Below, in pieces: positions 1 to 9,010 of a stretch of 64,000 bases of DNA. Position 1 is the first letter of the stretch, and every line of letters starts with the position of its first letter. Below the pieces are notes generated by a model. That model saw only the letters and a list, made by a program, of their open reading frames with translations, was not told where the DNA came from and made no database searches. The stretch covers positions 1 to 64,000 of the forward strand of contig NZ_AUCK01000014.1 in NCBI RefSeq assembly GCF_000429725.1, in the 5' to 3' direction. The DNA is from Alkalicoccus chagannorensis DSM 18086 (GTDB taxonomy: Bacteria; Bacillota; Bacilli; Bacillales; Salisediminibacteriaceae). The translations under genes and the position numbers were made by a program.

Positions 1-49
1 ATCAACTAGCAATACTACGTGGGCAACCCCCACACAGGAGGAATATTGT

Positions 50-247
50 ATGACTACAGGTACAGTAAAATGGTTTAACGCAGAAAAAGGTTTCGGTTTC
101 ATCGAGGTTGAAGGACAGAACGACGTATTCGTTCACTTCTCCGCTATTCAGGACGAAGGCTTCAAGACACTCGACGAAGGCCAGACTGTCAACTTCGACA
201 TCGAAGAAGGCCAGCGTGGACCACAAGCTGCCAACGTGCAGAAGTAA
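50..247 (+). CDS. Cold-shock protein, CspA/CspB family (copy 1)
   Basis: A 65-residue single OB-fold protein that binds single-stranded nucleic acid and acts as an RNA chaperone in the cytoplasm. RNP1 (KGFGFIEV, residues about 13-20) and RNP2 (DVFVHFSAI) are intact. The length is standard for the family. The start is fixed by AGGAGG at 36-41, eight bases before the ATG. The gene stands alone, with its own terminator at 257-281. It is very close to the second cold-shock gene at 59578. The promoter and most of any cold-shock leader lie outside the window. The family call is near certain; which paralogue it is cannot be told. Confidence 0.97.
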   Translation: MTTGTVKWFNAEKGFGFIEVEGQNDVFVHFSAIQDEGFKTLDEGQTVNFDIEEGQRGPQAANVQK

Positions 248-256
248 TAACGAATC

Positions 257-282
257 GACCCCGGTTTTCCGGGGTCTTTTTT
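257..282 (+). terminator. Rho-independent terminator of the cold-shock gene
   Basis: Perfect 8-bp GACCCCGG/CCGGGGTC stem with a TTTT loop followed by a run of T, ten bases after the stop codon. Confidence 0.93.
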
Positions 283-475
283 TGCAGTAAAAAAAGAACA
301 TATGTTCCTGTAAATGGCGCGTGAAGTCCAGAAGCTGGAGGCGCGCTCCGATGCAAAGACGGCTTCGCTTTTCGTCTTGCTGCTTTCTACTTCTATCACC
401 GTCACGAAAAAAACTTTTTGAAATAAACAAATGTTTTCCTGGAAACGGATTCATTCAACTAGTTCTTCGGTTGAT

Positions 476-500
476 GTTTAATGACGAATACACCGGGGAA
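476..500 (+). promoter_or_regulatory. Candidate sigma-B promoter before the Asp-rich lipoprotein gene
   Basis: GTTTAA at 476-481, a 13-bp spacer, then GGGGAA at 495-500, compared with the sigma-B pattern GTTTAA-N12-15-GGGTAT. It lies about 55 bases before the ATG. The rest of the 248-553 spacer shows only the upstream terminator. The -10 match is imperfect. Confidence 0.35.
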
Positions 501-553
501 GAGTCCACTTGTAACACAATGAATCCAGGAAACATTGAAGGAGCGTATCATTC

Positions 554-1180
554 ATGAAAAAGACCATGCTGACAACAGTAACCGCAGCAGCGGTCCTGAC
601 ACTGGCTGCATGCGGCAACGACGATAACGGCGGTACGGATAACAATCCAAACGCGGACCTCGGAAACAACAACAACGTCGTCAACGATGATAACAACATG
701 AACGACGATGATGATGACGATGACGACATGATGAACGATGATGACGACGACGACGACATGATGAACGATGACGACGATGATGACGATGACAACATGATGA
801 ACAACGACGACGATGACATGAACAACGAAGCCGCGGGTGACGCGGATGGCGACTGGTATGAAGAGTTGAACTTTGATGAGTTTGAACTCGATGCTGAGTA
901 CGATGACGGCGAATACGAAGTAGAGTATGAGTATAATGATGGAGAGCCGGAAGCGGAAATTGAAGATTCCCGCGGCGGTGAAGAAGTAGAGATGGAAGGC
1001 GACGAAGCACTGGATGAGCTGGAAGAGCCGCTGACAGAACTTGATCTGGACGCAGACAGCTCGGACGACGAAATCCTCGATGCGACCATGGAAGCCTTTG
1101 ATCTGGAAGACGGCTATGACGAGCTCGAAGTAGAAATTGAATTCTTCGACGACGATGAAGTCGAAGCAGAAGACGAATAA
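554..1180 (+). CDS. YusW-like lipoprotein with Asp/Asn repeat linker
   Basis: A 208-residue predicted lipoprotein. The signal peptide ends in the lipobox LAAC, so Cys20 would carry the lipid and the protein would sit on the outer face of the membrane. Residues about 37-98 are low-complexity linker made of N-D(7-8)-M-M units. The remaining ~110 residues resemble the YusW domain of Bacillus lipoproteins (alternating acidic and aromatic strands, then GDEALDELE and a C-terminal FDLEDGYDELEVEI-type segment). Function is unknown in this family. The whole protein is extremely acidic, which fits a high-salt habitat. The start has AAGGAG upstream. A second, shorter Asp-repeat lipoprotein lies at 30737-31075 on the other strand. 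Confidence 0.85.
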   Translation: MKKTMLTTVTAAAVLTLAACGNDDNGGTDNNPNADLGNNNNVVNDDNNMNDDDDDDDDMMNDDDDDDDMMNDDDDDDDDNMMNNDDDDMNNEAAGDADGDWYEELNFDEFELDAEYDDGEYEVEYEYNDGEPEAEIEDSRGGEEVEMEGDEALDELEEPLTELDLDADSSDDEILDATMEAFDLEDGYDELEVEIEFFDDDEVEAEDE

Positions 1181-1193
1181 CAACAGCTCAGGC

Positions 1194-1225
1194 GGGCGGT
1201 ACCTTCATGGTGCCGTCCTTTTTTT
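1194..1225 (+). terminator. Terminator of the YusW-like lipoprotein gene
   Basis: GGGCGGTACC/GGTGCCGTCC stem (with G-U pairs) around TTCAT, followed by seven T, 13 bases after the stop. Confidence 0.85.
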
Positions 1226-2148
1226 GCTTTTCGGTCTGTTCCTGTGGGCCGTATGCCATTCTTCAAAAAGAGAAAGGTATACGGCTTTTTCACGTGCCCG
1301 AGCAGAAGGCGCGGATCCCGAGCCGCGCCTTCTGAAAATTCCTTCTTCCCCGGGAGAGGGGAAGAAGGACTTGAAGACAAGCCCTGCGGAAAGCCCGGCG
1401 CGGCAGGCACAGTGCCTGATTTCCGTACGTATTCTTTGACGCTTACCCGCAGGCGTCCTGTTTCTATCACCACCAGCCTTTAACAGAGCGTTGTTTTTAA
1501 AAAGATCTCCGATCAGCAGCGCTTGTTCGTTCTTCGAGCAGGCACCGGCTGTATCCGCCTGTCGTGGCACGCAGCATTTTTTCCGACGATACGACCAGAA
1601 GTGCGGAGGAACGGCAGGAATTGTGCAAAAAGGATGTGACGCAGGACCTGGATTGTGTGCGATTGTGTAAGCAGATGGGAGGGGTCATTTTCGGAAAAAG
1701 AAAGGCCGACTTCGCCGCTGAGAGCCGTTTTGACGGGAAAAGTGCTTTTTTCTTTCCCCAACCTATCAACGAACGGACGAATTGGGCATAAACCCGTAGG
1801 TAAATGAGCACCGATTCATTGTGTAATAATGTGTAATGCATGGGAAAGGTCTATTGCCTGTGACCCAGGCATCCCTCTTCGTCGGATGACGGAGGGGTTT
1901 TTCTACGTGGGACAGAAACGGACGCAAAGCGAAAGGCAGCAACAGCCGCGCGTGTTCGACTCGAAGCAGCCGGCACGGTTGGGGGTTCGATTGGCCTGGT
2001 TGGGTTGAAGAGGGTTTAGAACTTCATTGGTAGAATTTTCAGAAAGTTTAATTGCGTCTTTTATCCTTCCTTTATAGAATATGTACAACGACTTAACCAG
2101 GCAGCAGTCATTCAGTGGAGATTTTCATGATCAGGGAGGGATATTGGT
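1226..2148. other. Gene-free spacer rich in hairpins
   Basis: No convincing gene in over 900 bases. It holds a second terminator-like hairpin (GCCGTATGCC 1248-1257 with GGTATACGGC 1276-1285, then T5), a perfect 11-bp hairpin (1304-1314 with 1323-1333), another perfect 11-bp hairpin (CCTTCTTCCCC 1341-1351 with 1358-1368), and a terminator-like hairpin at 1873-1902 that ends in T5. The right end carries the candidate eps promoter. Short open frames here lack ribosome-binding sites and recognisable sequence. Confidence 0.6.
2052..2080 (+). promoter_or_regulatory. Candidate sigma-A promoter of the exopolysaccharide operon
   Basis: TTGCGT (2052-2057), 17-bp spacer, TAGAAT (2075-2080). It would give a leader of about 60 bases before the first operon gene. 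No convincing SinR operator (GTTCTYT repeats) was found next to it. Confidence 0.55.
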
Positions 2149-2862
2149 ATGGGTGAGGAAGAAAAACAGGGACTGCGGGTCAGACAGGTGATCCGTGCTG
2201 TACGAAGAAGGTGGAGCGTCATTGTGGTCACCACGCTCGCGATCGGCGGGCTGCTGATGTTCTATATGGAGCAGAACCAGCTGGTGCATATTTACGGGGC
2301 GCAGTCGTCGGTCATCGTCACGGAAGAGAACGTCAATATGAATACGATGACGGAAATGATCAACGAACCATTGTTTATGGATGCTGTCATTGAAGAGCTG
2401 TCGTTTCCCATCAGCCATTCCGAGATGGCGGAACGGGTGACGTCGACGTCGGGGGAAGGCTCGGACATTATCCAAATTGACGTCGAACATACATCGGCAG
2501 AGAATGCGGTGGAAATCGCCAATACCATCACGGAGGTATTCCCGGGAGTGGTCTCCGGCACCATTGGCAATGTCGAAGTACTGCCGCTGTCCACCGCAGA
2601 TGTGCAGGTCAGTCTCGATAATCCGGTCTATACGCCGACGAACAACCTGCTGATCTTCGGTACCGTGCTCGGGCTGCTGCTCGGCATCGGGCTGGCACTG
2701 CTGCTCGATGCACTCGACGACAAAATCCGGGGCGAGCGGGATATTGAACGAGCGGTCGGCCTGCCGGTGATTGCCGGTATTTCCCGGCCATCCCGGAGGG
2801 TGAAAGAGCCGGATCCCGCGGCAGTGGAATCATCGTTACAGGAGGAGGAGAGATCATCATGA
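2149..2862 (+). CDS. epsA: Wzz/YveK-type chain-length and kinase-modulator protein (EpsA-like)
   Basis: A 237-residue membrane protein of the polysaccharide co-polymerase family. It has one membrane segment at about residues 22-41, an extracytoplasmic domain, and a second membrane segment at about 167-188, preceded by the Pro/Asn-rich NPVYTPTNN motif usual before the second helix. The cytoplasmic C-terminal tail would contact the kinase encoded next. In B. subtilis EpsA and its relatives set chain length and activate the tyrosine kinase partner. The start has AGGGAGGG at good spacing. It is the first gene of a ~24-kb operon, and its stop overlaps the next start (ATGA). Identity is secure at family level; the symbol is by position and similarity. 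Confidence 0.88.
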   Translation: MGEEEKQGLRVRQVIRAVRRRWSVIVVTTLAIGGLLMFYMEQNQLVHIYGAQSSVIVTEENVNMNTMTEMINEPLFMDAVIEELSFPISHSEMAERVTSTSGEGSDIIQIDVEHTSAENAVEIANTITEVFPGVVSGTIGNVEVLPLSTADVQVSLDNPVYTPTNNLLIFGTVLGLLLGIGLALLLDALDDKIRGERDIERAVGLPVIAGISRPSRRVKEPDPAAVESSLQEEERSS

Positions 2863-3545
2863 CAAAGAAAACCGAAAGCAGGAGGCTGCAGCAGTTTTAC
2901 AGCTCCTACGGCTCTACCTTTCATGAAGAGTTCCGACGGCTGAAGTCGAGCCTGGAATTTGCTTCGGAGCTTCATCAGCATAAAAGTTTCGCCGTGGTCT
3001 CTGCCAGAAATGGGGAAGGGAAATCCACGATTGTCCGGCATCTCGCGCTGACGATGGCCAAAGAGGGGAAGCGGGTGTTGATCATTGACGCCAACTTCCA
3101 GGAGCCGGTCATGCATCAGCATTTCACTTGTGACACCGGGGCCGGCCTCAGTCACGTGCTGCTCGGGCAGAAACGGACATCAGAGTGTCTGCATGAAACG
3201 CAGTTCACCGGCTTGTCCATTCTGCCGTGCGGGGTGATGTCCTCGGCCGTTGATCCGGCTGTCTACCTGGACGCATTCCGGCGCATGCTTAAAGAAGTGG
3301 AGCGCCAGTTTGACTACGTGCTTATCGAGACAGAGTCGATTCTCGAAGGAAGAAGCAGCCAGGCGGCTGCGGGCCTCTGCGGCGGTACCGTCATTGTCGC
3401 GAGGCGGAACCGGACGAAAGCAGCAGACTTAAAGGACACGAAAATATCACTGGAAGGACGCGGCACCAACATCATCGGCGTCATTCTCAACCGCAAGCAG
3501 TACACGTTCAAACAGTTCTTCATCCGGAACACCACAAAAAAATAA
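2859..3545 (+). CDS. epsB: BY-kinase-like ATPase with degenerate Walker motifs (EpsB-like)
   Basis: A 228-residue cytoplasmic P-loop protein of the CpsD/CapB/EpsB family, which autophosphorylate on C-terminal tyrosines and control polysaccharide synthesis together with the membrane modulator. Walker A is intact (SARNGEGKST, residues 48-57). Walker A' reads LIIDANFQEP (74-83) where the family has DxD followed by Arg. Walker B reads YVLIETES (153-160) where the family has D-T-P-P. The C-terminus lacks the usual tyrosine cluster, with only Tyr215 near the end. It may therefore be a weak or catalytically dead kinase that keeps a structural role. It is translationally coupled to the preceding gene by a 4-base overlap. 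Confidence 0.85.
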   Translation: MTKKTESRRLQQFYSSYGSTFHEEFRRLKSSLEFASELHQHKSFAVVSARNGEGKSTIVRHLALTMAKEGKRVLIIDANFQEPVMHQHFTCDTGAGLSHVLLGQKRTSECLHETQFTGLSILPCGVMSSAVDPAVYLDAFRRMLKEVERQFDYVLIETESILEGRSSQAAAGLCGGTVIVARRNRTKAADLKDTKISLEGRGTNIIGVILNRKQYTFKQFFIRNTTKK

Positions 3546-3860
3546 GCTTCCAGCTGTAAAAGCTGGAAGCATGCAGGAACGGGAGACACCGCTGATCCCC
3601 TATCACCGACGGTACTCGTCTATGCTGTGGGTCGTTATGACCTTAGACGCCGGTCGTCGGTGGTATGGAGTGGGGATGGGTTGAAGGCCCGATTACTGCT
3701 GTGTACAGGAAGACTGCCATCTTCCTGTACACGGCTGCAAGAAGGTGCTGAGCACGCGGGTACTGCTTCCGGCTGCCACCGGAGTATCAGCGTCCGCTCA
3801 GTGCCTGTACCATCTCAACAGCAGGAATACGGTGACACCATGAAGAATCGCCGTTACCAG
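3546..3860 (+). ncRNA. Structured leader between epsB and epsC; candidate EAR-type antitermination RNA
   Basis: No gene fits this 3546-4031 spacer, but it can fold extensively. A 10-bp hairpin (GCTTCCAGCT 3546-3555 with 3561-3570, no T run) starts right after the epsB stop. TATCACCGAC (3601-3610) can pair with GTCGGTGGTA (3656-3665). GTGTACAGGAAGA (3701-3713) pairs perfectly over 13 bp with 3720-3732. In B. subtilis the eps-associated RNA (EAR), which promotes read-through of the long eps operon, lies between epsB and epsC, exactly this position. The assignment rests on position and folding only; I could not compare it with the covariance model. Confidence 0.45.
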
Positions 3861-4031
3861 TACATTCCCTAGTATACACCAACGCAAACATGAATGGAAC
3901 GCCGATACAACGAAGGCCGGGGGCCGCTCTGGAACACGTCGGAGACGGCCGTCCCCGGTATGATTGGAAACCGGTCCACGTTCGTAAAGCAAGGAGAAGC
4001 CGGGTGTTCCCGGGCGGAAAGGAGGAATAAC

Positions 4032-5849
4032 GTGAAGCACCGGACGAGAGTTATGATATTTCTGCTGCTCGATTCCGTGATGATGATTTCCGCTTTTCTC
4101 GCAAGCTTCATTATCATTAACGAGCCCGGTATCTACTGGACGCCGAGCTTCTGGATGACGCTCGCGATCATCCTGTTCAGTTATCATTTGATTTCGTTTT
4201 TGTTTGAGCTGCACCGTCAGTCGTGGGAGTTCGCCAGTATCGGCGAATTGAAGCGGATACTCAAAGCGCTCACCGCCTCGGTGGCGCTGATTGCCTTGCT
4301 GCACCTGCTCGTCTTCGGTTTTATTCAATACCGGATTCTCTTTGTCACCTGGCTTCTGATGGTGCTCGGTGTCGGAGGCTCCCGCTTCTGGCTCCGCATG
4401 CTGCAGAGCCGATCGCCGTTCGCTCAGAAAGGACGGCGGCGCACGCTCATCGTCGGTGCCGGCGCCGCCGGTACGATGATTGCCCGGCAGCTCATTCAAA
4501 ACAAAGACAGCGAGCTGCTTCCTGTGGCGTTTGCCGATGACGATATCAACAAACAGCGCTTGGATATTTTATCGCTGCCAGTCGCCGGAGGGACCGAAGA
4601 TATTCCGGGCATCGTCAAACGTTTCCGGATTGAACATATCGTCATCGCCATTCCGTCGCTGAGGCGCGACAGGCTGAAGCACATGTACAACGCCTGTGCC
4701 CAGGCGCCGGCGAAGACGCAGATTCTGCCGATGATCGAGGATCTGGCGACCGGGCAGGTCGAGATCAGTCATTTCCGAGATGTGTCCGTCGAAGATCTGC
4801 TCGGACGGGAACCGGTCGAACTCGATGAGTGCGGCATCCAGGAATCCATCACGAAGAAAAAAGTGCTTATTACCGGCGCTGGGGGGTCCATCGGCTCCGA
4901 AATCTGCCGGCAGGTGCTGAAGTTCAGCCCGGCGGAGATTATTCTGCTCGGCCACGGCGAAAACAGCATCTATAAAATCGAACGGGAGCTGCTGCATATT
5001 GCAGGAGAGACCGTCGTCACGACCGTTATCGCAGACGTTCAGGACGGGGAGCGCATGCAGGAAGTCTTCCTGCAGAAGAAACCGGACGTCGTCTACCACG
5101 CCGCGGCTCACAAACACGTGCCGCTTATGGAACGGAATCCGCACGAAGCCGTGAAAAACAACACGATCGGCACGCTCCAGACGGCCGAAGCAGCCCATCA
5201 TGCAGGTGTGGCTGTGTTTGTCATGGTCTCTACCGATAAAGCGGTTAACCCGACTAGCGTGATGGGAGCATCGAAGCGGCTTGCTGAAATTATGGTGCAC
5301 CAGATGAACCGGCGGAGCCGGACGACGTTTGCGGTCGTCCGCTTCGGCAACGTGCTCGGATCGAGCGGCAGCGTGATTCCACTCTTCCGCGAGCAGATCG
5401 AAGCCGGTGGACCGGTGACGGTCACCCACCCGGACATGGAGCGGTATTTCATGACGATCCCCGAGGCATCGCGCCTCGTGATTCAGGCGGGCACGCTGGC
5501 GGAGGGCGGAGAGACGTTCGTATTGGACATGGGAGAACCGATGAAAATCGTCGATCTCGCCGTCAACATGATCCGGCTCAGCGGGCACACCGCCGACGAT
5601 ATCGGCATTCGCTACACCGGCGTCCGGGCCGGAGAGAAGCTGTATGAAGAATTGTTGAACGAAGAAGAGATCCACGACGAGCAGATCTTCCCGAAGATTT
5701 ACCTCGGGCGGCCGTACTTCGCGGATACATCGAATACGGCGGCCTTTCTGCAGCAGTTCTCGACGATGACGAATGACGAACTGCGGGAAGCCATCATTAC
5801 GCTCGCAAACGATACGGCGAAAGCCGATGTGTATTCCTACGAAGCTTGA
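4032..5849 (+). CDS. epsC: UDP-N-acetylglucosamine 4,6-dehydratase, membrane-bound (EpsC/PglF family)
   Basis: A 605-residue enzyme making the 4-keto-6-deoxy sugar nucleotide that is the first intermediate of the UDP-bacillosamine route. It has about four N-terminal membrane helices (residues ~6-30, 42-62, 80-98, 102-118), a first Rossmann-like domain (VGAGAAGT near 141) and the catalytic SDR domain with TGAGGSIG at 281-288. The catalytic region reads STDK (400-403) and M411-GAS-K415, with Met replacing the usual Tyr as is typical of the PglF/FlaA1-like membrane dehydratases. A longer open frame begins at 3894, but the GTG at 4032 follows GGAGG at 4021-4025. EpsM and EpsN homologues downstream supply the next two steps. 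Confidence 0.92.
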   Translation: MKHRTRVMIFLLLDSVMMISAFLASFIIINEPGIYWTPSFWMTLAIILFSYHLISFLFELHRQSWEFASIGELKRILKALTASVALIALLHLLVFGFIQYRILFVTWLLMVLGVGGSRFWLRMLQSRSPFAQKGRRRTLIVGAGAAGTMIARQLIQNKDSELLPVAFADDDINKQRLDILSLPVAGGTEDIPGIVKRFRIEHIVIAIPSLRRDRLKHMYNACAQAPAKTQILPMIEDLATGQVEISHFRDVSVEDLLGREPVELDECGIQESITKKKVLITGAGGSIGSEICRQVLKFSPAEIILLGHGENSIYKIERELLHIAGETVVTTVIADVQDGERMQEVFLQKKPDVVYHAAAHKHVPLMERNPHEAVKNNTIGTLQTAEAAHHAGVAVFVMVSTDKAVNPTSVMGASKRLAEIMVHQMNRRSRTTFAVVRFGNVLGSSGSVIPLFREQIEAGGPVTVTHPDMERYFMTIPEASRLVIQAGTLAEGGETFVLDMGEPMKIVDLAVNMIRLSGHTADDIGIRYTGVRAGEKLYEELLNEEEIHDEQIFPKIYLGRPYFADTSNTAAFLQQFSTMTNDELREAIITLANDTAKADVYSYEA

Positions 5850-5863
5850 AGGAGGGTGTAACC

Positions 5864-6751
5864 ATGCGTGTCAAGAAAGCGATCATTCCGGCTGCAGGCC
5901 TTGGAACGAGGTTTCTGCCGGCGACGAAAGCGATGCCGAAAGAAATGCTGCCGATCGTCGATACGCCGACGATTCAACTGATTATTGAAGAAGCTGTTGC
6001 GTCCGGCATTGAAGATATCATCATTGTCACCGGAAAAAACAAACGTGCAATCGAAGACCATTTCGATTCGGCGGCGGAGCTCGAGCGCACGCTCAGCAAT
6101 GGAAAGAAATTCGCCCTGCTGGAAGAAGTGCAACGCACCTCCAACATGGTGGACATTCACTACATCCGCCAGAAGGAACCGAAAGGACTCGGACATGCTG
6201 TCTGGTGTGCTCGAAAGTTTATCGGCAATGAACCGTTTGCGGTGCTGCTAGGTGATGACATTGTCGATGCCGAGGAACCGTGCCTGAAGCAGATGCTGGA
6301 TGCGTTCGACGACACACCGGCGAGCCTGCTCGGGGTGCAGCCGATGCCGCGCGAGACGCTGCACCGGTACGGGATTGTCGATCCGGTGTCCGAAGGGGGA
6401 GGTAGAAGGCGCCAGGTACAGCGGCTCGTCGAAAAGCCGAATCCGAGCGAGGCGCCGTCCAACCTTGCGATTCTCGGCCGCTACATTTTGTCCCCGCGCA
6501 TTTTTGAATTCCTTGCCTCCCAGGAGCCTGGGGCCGGCGGCGAAGTGCAGCTGACGGACGCCATCTCGCGTCTCGCTGCCGTGGAGCCGGTCGAGGCATT
6601 CCAGTTTGAAGGGAAGCGCTTTGACGTGGGCGAAAAATTCGGGTTCCTGGAAGCGACGATCCACTATGCGCTCCAGTATCCGGAGCTTCGGGAGCGGTTG
6701 ATCGATCATATGCAGGACGTCGTGACCCGGGAGCGGAGCGTGCTGTCATGA
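5864..6751 (+). CDS. galU: UTP-glucose-1-phosphate uridylyltransferase
   Basis: A 295-residue cytoplasmic nucleotidyltransferase that makes UDP-glucose from UTP and glucose-1-phosphate. The N-terminal signature [20 protein letters not shown] is intact, and VEKP and the C-terminal FDVGEKFGF segment follow in family order. The start at ATG 5864 follows GGAGGGTG; the frame is open slightly further upstream without a site. With GalE later in the operon it would provide UDP-Glc and UDP-Gal for repeat-unit assembly. The stop overlaps the next start (ATGA). Confidence 0.95.
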   Translation: MRVKKAIIPAAGLGTRFLPATKAMPKEMLPIVDTPTIQLIIEEAVASGIEDIIIVTGKNKRAIEDHFDSAAELERTLSNGKKFALLEEVQRTSNMVDIHYIRQKEPKGLGHAVWCARKFIGNEPFAVLLGDDIVDAEEPCLKQMLDAFDDTPASLLGVQPMPRETLHRYGIVDPVSEGGGRRRQVQRLVEKPNPSEAPSNLAILGRYILSPRIFEFLASQEPGAGGEVQLTDAISRLAAVEPVEAFQFEGKRFDVGEKFGFLEATIHYALQYPELRERLIDHMQDVVTRERSVLS

Positions 6752-7902
6752 GCCGGCCGAAGATCCTCTTCTGCGCGAGCGTCACGTATCACTTCCGCCT
6801 GTTCCATCTTCCGGTTTTCCAGTGGCTGCAGGAGGAAGGCTGGGAGGTGCATACCTTTTCCAATGGCGAAGAGACGCTCCCCTCGGTCGACCGCCAGTAC
6901 CACATGGAGCTGGAGCGGTCGCCGCTGACGTGGAAAAACGCACGCGCCGCAGCCGAGCTCCGGCGGATCATGCGCCGGGAGAAATATGAGATCGTCCACA
7001 GTCATACACCGGTCGGCGGCCTGCTGGCACGAACCGCCGCAGCCGGCCTGAAGGAGACGAAAAGTCTCTACACGGCGCACGGCTTTCATTTCTGCCGCGG
7101 GGCGTCCTGGAAAGCGTGGGTGAGCTACTATCCGGTGGAATACGTACTCTCTTATGTGACGGACGGCTTAGTTACCATCAATCAGGAAGACTATCAGCTG
7201 GCGGACCGCCGGCTGCGATCCGGCTCTCTGGCGTACGTGGCCGGTGTCGGCGTCGATACAGAACAGTTCTATCCAGGGGGGATGGAAGAAAGAGAGCGCG
7301 AACGAAAGAAACGAGGGTGGGGGAGCGAAGATTACGTGCTGTTTTACGCAGCGGAATACAACGAGAACAAAAACCAGCAGCTGCTGATCCGCATGCTCGC
7401 GTTCTGCGGGGATGAGGTGAAGCTGGTGCTCGCGGGACCGGGGGAGGCCGCGTCGGGCAGAGCACTTGCAGCGTCACTCGGTGTCGGACACCGGGTGTTT
7501 TTTGTGGGCGAGCAGCGGGACATGCGCGCCTGGTACATCACAAGCGATGCCGTAGCCGCCTCAAGCAGGCGGGAAGGGCTGCCGGTCAACATTATGGAAG
7601 CGATGGCCTGCGGCCTGCCGGTGGCGGCGCTGGCGAACCGGGGGCACCGCGAGCTGATCGAGCACGAGACAGACGGCTTCATCGTGCCTGACGAGCAGCC
7701 GGAAGCGTTCGCTGCCGTCATCCAGTATCTGCAGCAGCATCCGGAAACAGCAGCCGCGTGTGGGGCGGCGGCCAGACAAAAAATCGTGAAACAGTTCAGC
7801 AGGCCGGTCGTCCAGAAGCAGCTTCAGGCGATGTACCGGCCGTTTATGGACAGGGAGGTGTCGCTTCGTGAAACCGATGAGAGTACTGCACGTCCTCGTT
7901 AA
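6748..7902 (+). CDS. Glycosyltransferase family 4 (EpsD-like)
   Basis: A 384-residue GT-B-fold sugar transferase, probably acting at the inner face of the membrane on the lipid-linked repeat unit. The N-terminal domain carries the HSHTPVGG segment usual in EpsD/Cps-type enzymes. The C-terminal nucleotide-sugar domain has the E-x7-E element in [18 protein letters not shown]. Donor and acceptor cannot be read from sequence. It is coupled to galU by a 4-base overlap and overlaps the next gene by 35 bases. Confidence 0.88.
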   Translation: MSRPKILFCASVTYHFRLFHLPVFQWLQEEGWEVHTFSNGEETLPSVDRQYHMELERSPLTWKNARAAAELRRIMRREKYEIVHSHTPVGGLLARTAAAGLKETKSLYTAHGFHFCRGASWKAWVSYYPVEYVLSYVTDGLVTINQEDYQLADRRLRSGSLAYVAGVGVDTEQFYPGGMEERERERKKRGWGSEDYVLFYAAEYNENKNQQLLIRMLAFCGDEVKLVLAGPGEAASGRALAASLGVGHRVFFVGEQRDMRAWYITSDAVAASSRREGLPVNIMEAMACGLPVAALANRGHRELIEHETDGFIVPDEQPEAFAAVIQYLQQHPETAAACGAAARQKIVKQFSRPVVQKQLQAMYRPFMDREVSLRETDESTARPR

Positions 7903-9010
7903 CATGAATCGGGGTGGTGCCGAAACGTTTTTAATGAATATTTACCGCCGCATGGACCGCAGCCTGGTCCAGTTTGATTTTCTTACGTCGAAGCCCGGCG
8001 TATTCGATGCAGAGATCCGCGCGCTCGGAGGGACGGTCCACCGGATCCCGGGAGCCGGGGAAGTCGGTCCGAAGTTGTATCAGAGCGCGCTGTACGACTT
8101 TTTCCGCAGGCATCCGCAGTACCAGATTGTGCATGCCCACATGGATCAGATGAGCGGGATGGTGCTGGGGCAGGCGGCCCGGGCCGGGCTGCCGGTGCGG
8201 ATTGCGCACAGCCACAGCACGAAGAGCGAAGGGGGAAGGCTCAAGCGGCTCTATAAATGGTACGCAGGCAAGCAGCTGCGGACGACCGCTACCGACCGCT
8301 TCGCCTGTTCGACAGAAGCTGGTGAGTGGCTGTTTGAAAAGGGGAAACGCACGTTTTTCGTGCTGCCGAATACGATCGATACGGACCGGTTCCGCTATTC
8401 TTCGCTCGACCGGCACCGGATGCGGCGGGCCTGGCAAATTTCTTCTAAGGCGCTGGTATTAGTGCAGGTCGGAAGAATGGAAGAACCGAAGAATCACGAG
8501 ATGACGCTGCGCCTGTTCGCCGCCTTGAAAAAGAAGCGGCCGGATGCGCGGCTGTTTTTCGTTGGAGACGGTCCGGAGAAGCACCGGCTGCGAAGCCTGG
8601 CGATTCAGCTGCAGGTCGCTTCCGATGTGCATTTCACCGGTATTCAGGATCATGTCGCTGCGTACTTGTCGGCGGCAGATTTGTTCATCATGCCGTCGTT
8701 TCATGAAGGGTACCCGGTCACGTTGATCGAAGCGCAGGTATCGGGGCTGCCGTGCCTCGTCTCGGATCATATCACGAAAGAGGTCGACCTGCAGGCCGGG
8801 CTGCTGCACTACCTGCCGCTGCACGATACCGGCAGCTGGATCGAGACAATCCGGATGCTGCTGCCGCCGAAACGGCATCGTATTCCGGAAGCGGTGCTGG
8901 ATCAGGTCGACGCTGAGAAAACAGCAGCATCCTTGACCGGCTTTTACCTGCAGAAAGGAAAGGGGGCCGCCGATGGACGCGAAGATTACCGTTTTCACGC
9001 CGACGTATAA
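7868..9010 (+). CDS. Glycosyltransferase family 4 (EpsF-like)
   Basis: A 380-residue GT-B transferase. Its N-terminus ([18 protein letters not shown]) is typical of B. subtilis EpsF and relatives, and the donor-site element PSFHEGYPVTLIEAQVSG is intact. GTG 7868 follows AGGGAGG at good spacing; ATG 7877 is an alternative three codons later. It is a paralogue of the gene at 12805, sharing the R-G/A-GTET(F/M)LMN opening. It overlaps both neighbours, consistent with coupled translation. The sugar it transfers is unknown. Confidence 0.88.
   Translation: MKPMRVLHVLVNMNRGGAETFLMNIYRRMDRSLVQFDFLTSKPGVFDAEIRALGGTVHRIPGAGEVGPKLYQSALYDFFRRHPQYQIVHAHMDQMSGMVLGQAARAGLPVRIAHSHSTKSEGGRLKRLYKWYAGKQLRTTATDRFACSTEAGEWLFEKGKRTFFVLPNTIDTDRFRYSSLDRHRMRRAWQISSKALVLVQVGRMEEPKNHEMTLRLFAALKKKRPDARLFFVGDGPEKHRLRSLAIQLQVASDVHFTGIQDHVAAYLSAADLFIMPSFHEGYPVTLIEAQVSGLPCLVSDHITKEVDLQAGLLHYLPLHDTGSWIETIRMLLPPKRHRIPEAVLDQVDAEKTAASLTGFYLQKGKGAADGREDYRFHADV

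Noticed and set aside
478-1183. Long Ser- and Val-rich open frames antisense to the Asp-rich lipoprotein gene
   Set aside because: They are the complement of the GAY repeat tract and have no ribosome-binding site; the sense gene has a signal peptide and lipobox.
1564-1791. 75-codon open frame in the hairpin-rich spacer
   Set aside because: No ribosome-binding site, no recognisable sequence, and the spacer has stop-rich alternative frames.
1990-2110. SinR operator next to the eps promoter
   Set aside because: TTTAGAAC and similar strings are present but no GTTCTYT repeats in the usual arrangement.
4569-5675. 368-codon open frame antisense to epsC
   Set aside because: Shadow of a clear conserved gene; arises from high-GC codon use on the opposite strand. 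The same applies to long antisense frames at 8772-10175, 11643-12638, 12733-14040, 22916-24208, 27128-28138 and 44317-45936.
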